A stretch of 17,788 nucleotides of DNA from JBOGIF01 sp050742415 (lineage in GTDB: Bacteria; Actinomycetota; Acidimicrobiia; Acidimicrobiales; AC-14). The stretch is from NCBI GenBank assembly GCA_050742415.1, contig JBOGIF010000046.1, positions 1-17,788 on the forward strand. The letters run 5' to 3'. Below are positions 13,082 to 17,788 of the stretch, piece after piece. The notes beneath the pieces were generated by a model that searched no databases, was not told the DNA's origin, and saw only the letters and a program-made list of their open reading frames with translations. Each line of letters opens with the position of its first letter. Position 1 is the stretch's first letter. The translations under genes were made by a program, and so were the position numbers.

Positions 13082-13900
13082 TTGCCTGAGCTGGCCGAGG
13101 TGGAGGCGTACCGGCGGCTGGCCGAGGCCCGCGCGTTGGGCCGGGTCATCGCCGAGGTGGTGGTGCCCGACGCCTGGTACCTCAAGCGGGGACTCGACGC
13201 ACCAGCGCTCGCGTCGGCCGTCGAAGGCCGGACGCTGACCGCCGCGCGGCGGACCGGGAAGGTCCTGCTGCTGGAGACCGGGGCCGTCGAGACCGGCGCG
13301 GTCGACATCGGTCAGCCCGGCCCGGTGCTGGGCCTCCGGTTCGGGATGAGCGGGCGCCTGCTGGTCGACGGCGTTGCGGGAGTGGACCAGCTGCTCTACT
13401 CCAGCGTTCGGGAACTGGAGGCCTGGGACCGGTTCGCGTTGCGGTTCGCCGATGGAGGCGACCTACGCGTCCGGGACCCTCGCCGCCTCGGCGGCGTCGA
13501 GCTCGGTCCGGTGGAGGCGCGGCTCGGGCCAGACGCGCTGAGAGTCAAGCCTTCCGCTCTGGCCGCGGCCCTGGCGGGGAGCACGGCACCGCTCAAGGCC
13601 CGGCTGCTCGACCAGTCCCGGCTGGCCGGGGTCGGCAACCTGGCCGCCGACGAGGCACTGTGGCGAGCCGGGCTCGACCCCGCCCGCCCGGCCATGTCGC
13701 TGTCGGGGGCCGAGCTGCGCCGCCTCCACCGCCACCTACGGGCGACGATGACCGACCTGATTGCCTGGGGCGGCTCCCACACCGGCGAGCTCATGCCTCA
13801 CCGTCAGCCGGGCGGGCTGTGCCCCAAGGACGGCACCGCCCTGGTGCGGCGGACTGTTGGCGGTCGTACCACCTGGTCCTGCCCCCGCCACCAGCGGTGA
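13082..13900 (+). CDS. Fpg/Nei family DNA glycosylase with variant zinc finger
   Basis: This is a 272-residue bifunctional base-excision glycosylase of the formamidopyrimidine/endonuclease VIII family. After removal of the initiator it begins PELAEVEAYRR, giving the catalytic N-terminal proline and adjacent glutamate. K60 (ARRTGKVLLLE) matches the conserved beta-hairpin lysine. FGMSGRLL and the helix-two-turn-helix region (LLDQSRLAGVGNLAADEALWRAGLDPARP) follow. The C-terminal finger normally has four cysteines, but here reads C247-x2-D250 ... C267-x2-H270, so two ligands differ. A 15-base near-tandem duplication encodes ETGAV twice (13275-13304), lengthening a loop. The start is TTG 13082, 37 bases from the divergent FrhB-like start. 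Sequence alone does not decide between Fpg and Nei substrate preference. Confidence 0.88.
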   Translation: MPELAEVEAYRRLAEARALGRVIAEVVVPDAWYLKRGLDAPALASAVEGRTLTAARRTGKVLLLETGAVETGAVDIGQPGPVLGLRFGMSGRLLVDGVAGVDQLLYSSVRELEAWDRFALRFADGGDLRVRDPRRLGGVELGPVEARLGPDALRVKPSALAAALAGSTAPLKARLLDQSRLAGVGNLAADEALWRAGLDPARPAMSLSGAELRRLHRHLRATMTDLIAWGGSHTGELMPHRQPGGLCPKDGTALVRRTVGGRTTWSCPRHQR

Positions 13901-13951
13901 CCTTCTGGGGACGTTAAAGGCGGTCAGACGACTCTGAACGTCCCCGGAAGG
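13901..13951. terminator. 15-bp hairpin directly after the Fpg/Nei stop codon
   Basis: CCTTCTGGGGACGTT (13901-13915) pairs with AACGTCCCCGGAAGG (13937-13951): 14 Watson-Crick pairs and one G-U. The 21-base loop contains a small CAGA/TCTG stem (13925-13928 with 13933-13936). The arm starts at the base after the TGA. No T run follows, so a U-tract terminator is not proven; a protein-binding palindrome or mRNA 3' end is also possible. Confidence 0.5.
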
Positions 13952-14051
13952 ACACGTCCGGGATCCGGGGCCGGGGCGACGAGACGGGGCTGATCGGATG
14001 TGAGCATGGGATACCCTCGGCGCCATAAGCGACCCGAGACCAGCCAGGCCG

Positions 14052-15473
14052 GTGATCGTCCGGGACCGGCTCTACGTCGACGGCCGGTGGGTGGCTCCCT
14101 CGACCGACGGTGTCCTCGACGTCTGGAACCCCGCTACCGAAAAGGTCATGGGGCGGGTGCCGGCAGCGGGTCCGGCCGATGTCGACTACGCGGTGGCTGC
14201 CGCCCGGCGGGCCTTCGACTCGTGGTCGGCCACGCCGGTCGAGGAGCGGGCCATTTACCTGCAGCGGCTGGCCGACGCCATCGTGGGCCGGGCGAGCGAG
14301 ATTGGCGATCTTGTCGCCCGCGAGGTGGGCATGCCGATCGCCATGGCCACGCTCGTCCAGGCCGGGCTGCCGGCCCTCGTCATGGGCAGCTACCCGGAGC
14401 TGACCCGGGGTTTCGCCTTCTCCGAGCAGGTGGCCCAGTCGCTCGTCGTCCGGCAGCCAGCGGGCGTGGTGGCGGCCATCACGCCCTGGAACTACCCGCT
14501 GCACCAGGCCGTGGCCAAGGTCGCCCCGGCCCTGGCCGCCGGCTGCACGGTCGTCCTCAAGCCCAGCGAGCTGGCGCCTCTCACCGCATTCCTGCTGGCC
14601 GACCTGGCCGACGAGGCGGGCCTGCCACCGGGCGTGCTCAACCTGGTATCTGGCACAGGGCCGGTCGTGGGTGAGGCGCTCGTCGACCATCCCGGGGTGG
14701 ACCTGGTGTCGTTCACCGGCTCCGTCGTAACCGGCCGGCGGGTGGCCGCCCGGGCTGGCGCCGAGGTCAAGCGGGTCGCCCTGGAGCTGGGGGGGAAGTC
14801 GGCCAGCATCGTCCTCGACGACGCCGATCTCGCCGAAGCCGTCCGGGGAACCGTTCGCCAGTGCTTCCTCAACGGCGGCCAGACCTGCATCGCCTGGAGC
14901 CGCCTGCTCGTGCCGCGCCACCTCCACGACGATGCCGCCGCCCTGGCGGTCGAGACGGCTGACGCGTTCGTGCTGGGCGATCCGCTCGACTGGTCCACGA
15001 CCATGGGGCCGCTCGTCTCCAAGGAGCAGCTCGAGCGCGTCCGCGGCTACATCCGAGCCGGCATCGACGAGGGGGCCAAGCTGCTGACCGGGGGCACGGA
15101 GCCGCCCGACGGCCTGTCGACAGGGTGGTACGCCCGGCCCACCGTGTTCGCGGGCGTGGAGAGCTCGATGGGCATCGCTCGTCACGAGATCTTCGGGCCG
15201 GTCCTGTCGGTGATCTCCCACGACGGCGACGACGATGCCGTCCGGATCGCCAACGACAGCGACTACGGGCTCCACGGCGGCGTGTTCTCGGCCGATCGCG
15301 ACCGGGCGGTGGTCGTTGCCCGTCGGCTGCGCACCGGCATGGTCGACGTGTGCGGTGGCGGGTTCAATCCGCTCGCCCCGTGGGGCGGGTTCAAGCATTC
15401 GGGTGTCGGCCGGGAGCTCGGCCGGTGGGGGCTCGACGGGTACCTCGAGGTGCAGTCCATCCAGCTCCCGTGA
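14052..15473 (+). CDS. NAD(P)-dependent aldehyde dehydrogenase
   Basis: This is a complete 473-residue aldehyde dehydrogenase, soluble, oxidising an aldehyde to the acid with NAD(P). N147 in TPWNYPL supports oxyanion binding. SFTGSVVTGRRV is the Rossmann cofactor loop, E245 in LELGGKS is the general base, and C279 in NGGQTCIAWSR is the catalytic nucleophile. EIFGPVLSVI and GFKHSGVGRELG near the C-terminus are standard family motifs. The start is GTG 14052; upstream Shine-Dalgarno complementarity is poor. The stop overlaps the start of an AlkA-like glycosylase (GTGA), so the two should be cotranslated. The substrate cannot be assigned; the general form resembles broad-specificity actinobacterial enzymes, not CoA-acylating ones. 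Confidence 0.92.
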   Translation: MIVRDRLYVDGRWVAPSTDGVLDVWNPATEKVMGRVPAAGPADVDYAVAAARRAFDSWSATPVEERAIYLQRLADAIVGRASEIGDLVAREVGMPIAMATLVQAGLPALVMGSYPELTRGFAFSEQVAQSLVVRQPAGVVAAITPWNYPLHQAVAKVAPALAAGCTVVLKPSELAPLTAFLLADLADEAGLPPGVLNLVSGTGPVVGEALVDHPGVDLVSFTGSVVTGRRVAARAGAEVKRVALELGGKSASIVLDDADLAEAVRGTVRQCFLNGGQTCIAWSRLLVPRHLHDDAAALAVETADAFVLGDPLDWSTTMGPLVSKEQLERVRGYIRAGIDEGAKLLTGGTEPPDGLSTGWYARPTVFAGVESSMGIARHEIFGPVLSVISHDGDDDAVRIANDSDYGLHGGVFSADRDRAVVVARRLRTGMVDVCGGGFNPLAPWGGFKHSGVGRELGRWGLDGYLEVQSIQLP

Positions 15474-16432
15474 GTCCCGTGGGGCTGGCCGCCATCGCTA
15501 CCGAACGGTCTCGGACCATCCGGCTGGAACTCCGGGTCGACCTGCGGCTGACCCTGGGCCCGCTGTGCCGCGGCCGTGCCGACCCGGCCATGCGCTTCGA
15601 GGCCGGGAAGGGCGCCGGCGCGGTGCTGCGCGCCACCCGCTCTCCCCAAGGTCCGGTAGCAACTCGGATCTCGGTGGCTCCGGGTGACGGCACCGTGAGC
15701 ATGCAGGCCTGGGGCCCCGGCTCGGCGTGGGCGCTGGATGCGTTTCCCGCATTGGTCGGCGCCGACGACGACGCCTCCGGCTTCGACGTCGCGCTCGACC
15801 CGGTGGTCGCCTACCTGTTCCGGAGGTTGCCCGGCCTTCGTATCGGCCGGTCGCAGTCGGTGGTCGAGGCGCTGGTGCCCACGGTCCTGGAGCAGAAGGT
15901 GGTGGGCAAGCAGGCCAGGAGGTCCTACGCCGGGATGGTCCGGGCGTTGGGCGAGTCCGCCCCCGGCCCCGTAGCCCTCGACCTCGTGGTCCCTCCCGCG
16001 TCCCCCGTCTGGGCTGCGGCGCCGTTGTGGTTGTTCCACCGGCACGGCGTGGAGCGCAAGCGCGCCGACGCTGTACGTGTCGCCTGCTCCTACGCGGCGC
16101 GCCTGGAGGAGACCGTCGGCCTGCCGCCGGTCGAGGCCCGCCGTCGGCTCACTGCCCTGCCCGGCATCGGCGCTTGGACGGCGGCCGAGGTAACACGACT
16201 GGCGTTGGGCGACGCCGATGCCGTCAGCGTGGGCGACTACCACCTCCCGAACCAGGTGGCCTGGGCGCTTGCGGGCGAGCCGCGCGCCGACGACGCCCGC
16301 ATGCTGGCGCTGCTCGAGCCCTGGCGTGGCCACCGGGCGCGGGTGACCCGCCTGATAGAGGCCGGCGGCCCGCAGCCGCCGCGGTACGGCCCCCGCATGC
16401 CGTTGCGAGATTTATCCTCGCAGGTGCAGTAG
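15470..16432 (+). CDS. AlkA-like DNA-3-methyladenine glycosylase (HhH-GPD)
   Basis: This 320-residue helix-hairpin-helix glycosylase is predicted to remove alkylated bases from DNA. An AlkA-like N-terminal domain (about residues 10-120) precedes the catalytic core. VVEALVPTVLEQKVVGKQARRSY is the core's first helical element. LPGIGAWTAAEVTRLALG, from L230, is the DNA-binding hairpin, and D256 in VSVGDYHLPN is the catalytic aspartate. LLEPWRGHRARV follows in the usual place. There is no Cys4 iron-sulfur loop, unlike Nth/MutY. I use GTG 15470, which overlaps the aldehyde dehydrogenase stop by four bases; GTG 15479 is an alternative. The 121 bases that follow, before the pirin gene, contain no recognisable gene. 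TTGACG at 16479 lacks a good -10 partner. Confidence 0.85.
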   Translation: MSPVGLAAIATERSRTIRLELRVDLRLTLGPLCRGRADPAMRFEAGKGAGAVLRATRSPQGPVATRISVAPGDGTVSMQAWGPGSAWALDAFPALVGADDDASGFDVALDPVVAYLFRRLPGLRIGRSQSVVEALVPTVLEQKVVGKQARRSYAGMVRALGESAPGPVALDLVVPPASPVWAAAPLWLFHRHGVERKRADAVRVACSYAARLEETVGLPPVEARRRLTALPGIGAWTAAEVTRLALGDADAVSVGDYHLPNQVAWALAGEPRADDARMLALLEPWRGHRARVTRLIEAGGPQPPRYGPRMPLRDLSSQVQ

Positions 16433-16553
16433 GCGGAAGCCCCAGCCCTTCGCTACTTGTCGGTTGATGCCAGCTTCCTTGACGGGGGCCTATGTCGTGG
16501 ACAACTGGGGATCGGCGGGGATGGGAGCCGGCTCGTAGGGTGTTGAGCCCCAC

Positions 16554-17276
16554 ATGAGCCAAGTCGACGTTCGCCCCGCCCAGAGCCGCTTCCACACCCG
16601 CCTGCCGTGGCTGGACTCGCACCACTCGTTCAGCTTCTCCCGCCATTACGACCCGGAGAACACTGGCCACGGCCTGCTGCTGGTCAACAACGACGACGTG
16701 GTGAAGGAGGGAACCGGCTTCAGCACCCACCCTCACAAGGACATGGAGATCGTCACCTGGGTGTTGAGCGGCGAGCTGGAACACCGGGACTCCATCGGCA
16801 ACGAGGGGATCATCTATCCCGGGCTCGCACAGCGGATGAGTGCCGGCACCGGGATCCTCCACTCGGAGATGAACCCGAGGCGGGCTACCGGCGACGTGCA
16901 CTTCGTGCAGATGTGGGTCCCGCCCGACACCGAGCGGGTCGACCCCAGCTACGAGCAGCTCGACATCAATGCCCAGCTCGATGGCGGTGGCCTGGTGCCG
17001 GTCGCCTCGGGCCGTGGCCACGGCGCAGCCATAAGCCTCCGACAGCGAGACGCGGTCCTTTGGGCCGCTCGTCTCGGAGCCGGCGAGGTCGTGTCGGTAC
17101 CCGACGCCCGCCACGCCCACCTGTTCGTCGCCCGGGGCCAGGGCGAGCTGACCGGCGGCGGGCCGCTCGGCACCGGCGACGCCGCCCGCCTCACCGAAGC
17201 CGGCTCGCCGGTGTTCACCGCCGGCCCCGACGGTGCCGAGATCCTGATCTGGGAGATGAGCCAGACCAGGTCGTAG
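16554..17276 (+). CDS. Pirin family bicupin protein (YhhW/quercetinase-like)
   Basis: This is a 240-residue pirin-family protein with two cupin barrels and a mononuclear metal site in the N-terminal one. The four ligands are intact: H59 and H61 in STHPHKDMEIVTW, and H103 and E105 in GTGILHSEMN. The same residues bind metal in E. coli YhhW, which has quercetin 2,3-dioxygenase activity in vitro. The C-terminal cupin (about 150-235) lacks equivalent histidines. Other pirins are redox-sensing regulators or inhibit metabolic enzymes, so the true role is open. The ATG start is clear; a following membrane protein begins five bases after the stop. Confidence 0.9.
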   Translation: MSQVDVRPAQSRFHTRLPWLDSHHSFSFSRHYDPENTGHGLLLVNNDDVVKEGTGFSTHPHKDMEIVTWVLSGELEHRDSIGNEGIIYPGLAQRMSAGTGILHSEMNPRRATGDVHFVQMWVPPDTERVDPSYEQLDINAQLDGGGLVPVASGRGHGAAISLRQRDAVLWAARLGAGEVVSVPDARHAHLFVARGQGELTGGGPLGTGDAARLTEAGSPVFTAGPDGAEILIWEMSQTRS

Positions 17277-17281
17277 TTTCT

Positions 17282-17758
17282 GTGTCGGTGCGTGACGAAC
17301 AGGTGGCCCGGCCGGCAGACCGCTGGCTGGCGGTAGCTGAGAACCTCGTTTACTCGGTGGCGGGGGTGCTGCTGCTCGCGGGTGCGGTGATCGTGCTGGC
17401 GGCCGTCGGCTACCACCTGGTCCGCGATGTCGGTGGAGGCGCGGACGATGCGGTGACAACTGCCCTCGACGGGATGCTGCTGGTCTTCATCCTCCTCGAG
17501 CTGTTGGCCGGCGTCCGGGCCACCATGACCGAACGCAGGCTCGTGGCCGAGCCCTTCCTCGTGGTCGGTGTCATTGCCTCGATCAAGGAAATCGTCATCG
17601 TGACCCTGCGGAGTAAGGAGTCGCGAGGGGTGTCGGGCGAAGCCTTCGACGACGCCATGACCGAGATAGGGGTGCTCGCTGGGGTGGTCCTACTCCTGTC
17701 CCTCGCCACCTTCCTGGTGCGCAGGAAGGAGCGAGAGCCTCGGGAGGACGAGGGCTAA
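17282..17758 (+). CDS. PsiE-like (phosphate-starvation-inducible E family) membrane protein
   Basis: This is a 158-residue membrane protein with four predicted helices. They are NLVYSVAGVLLLAGAVIVLA, LDGMLLVFILLELLAGV, EPFLVVGVIASIKEIVIVTL, and IGVLAGVVLLLSLATFLV. The third helix, with its glutamate and the following arginines, matches the PsiE family pattern. The C-terminal tail is charged (RRKEREPREDEG). GTG 17282 is taken as the start; GTG 17288 is equally possible. Function in this family is unknown despite the name, and I see no Pho box. The last 30 bases of the window, after the stop, show nothing recognisable. Confidence 0.75.
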   Translation: MSVRDEQVARPADRWLAVAENLVYSVAGVLLLAGAVIVLAAVGYHLVRDVGGGADDAVTTALDGMLLVFILLELLAGVRATMTERRLVAEPFLVVGVIASIKEIVIVTLRSKESRGVSGEAFDDAMTEIGVLAGVVLLLSLATFLVRRKEREPREDEG

Positions 17759-17788
17759 ACCGAAGTTACGTGGCCTTCGACCCCCCTG

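Noticed and set aside
13914..15398. 494-residue open frame on the minus strand
   Set aside because: It is antisense to the aldehyde dehydrogenase, which has all catalytic motifs intact; the reverse frame has no recognisable motif.
16479..16507. TTGACG as a -35 element before the pirin gene
   Set aside because: No acceptable -10 element lies 16-18 bases downstream.
1..17788. CRISPR array, tRNA/rRNA genes, insertion sequences, integrase or attachment sites
   Set aside because: I saw no regularly spaced repeats, cloverleaf sequence, transposase motif or flanking target duplications by reading the sequence; a tRNA or repeat scan was not run.

Overview
The window is dense, high-GC DNA with coding regions on both strands, many GTG/TTG starts and many 4-base stop/start overlaps. 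A WhiB protein, DUF3107, the SCO1664/DUF3090/MSMEG_4193-type trio, a UsfX/SigF-like pair and an F420-type FrhB protein all point to an actinobacterium. Acidimicrobiia or a relative is my best guess, but this is inference and no rRNA or marker gene is present to settle it. I see no tRNA, rRNA, CRISPR array, insertion sequence, integrase or phage gene. This looks like ordinary chromosomal backbone.

Layout. (1) 1-4417, plus strand: the end of lgt (lipoprotein diacylglyceryl transferase), a DUF3107 protein, two adjacent ArsA/Get3-type ATPases resembling mycobacterial Rv3679-Rv3680, and a PdtaS-like sensor histidine kinase. The kinase faces a WhiB1-like gene (4440-4730, minus) across a shared hairpin. 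(2) 4864-8846, minus strand: a tightly packed row transcribed from right to left. It holds a histidine phosphatase, DUF3090, an SCO1664-type kinase-fold protein, an anti-sigma factor (UsfX/RsbW type), a SigF-type sigma factor and a diacylglycerol-kinase-like lipid kinase. (3) 8873-11639: a family 5 uracil-DNA glycosylase (plus), a TauE/SafE exporter (minus) and a YibE/F membrane protein (plus). (4) 11648-13044, minus: a 77-residue HTH protein with an apparent leaderless promoter buried in tandem operator-like repeats, preceded by an FrhB-type iron-sulfur flavoprotein. (5) 13082-17758, plus: an Fpg/Nei glycosylase ending in a strong hairpin, an aldehyde dehydrogenase overlapping an AlkA-like glycosylase, a pirin and a PsiE-like membrane protein.

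Themes. Signalling genes cluster on the left: PdtaS-like kinase, WhiB and a SigF/anti-sigma pair. Three base-excision glycosylases of different families lie within 8 kb. The most informative non-coding signals are the operator/promoter block before the small HTH gene, a CRP-like palindrome just before whiB, and the 15-bp hairpin after the Fpg gene. The first ArsA-type ATPase has no ATG/GTG/TTG start upstream of its P-loop, so a CTG start is likely and automated start calling would probably remove its nucleotide-binding site. I did not find a clearly new multi-gene system. The best leads are regulatory.
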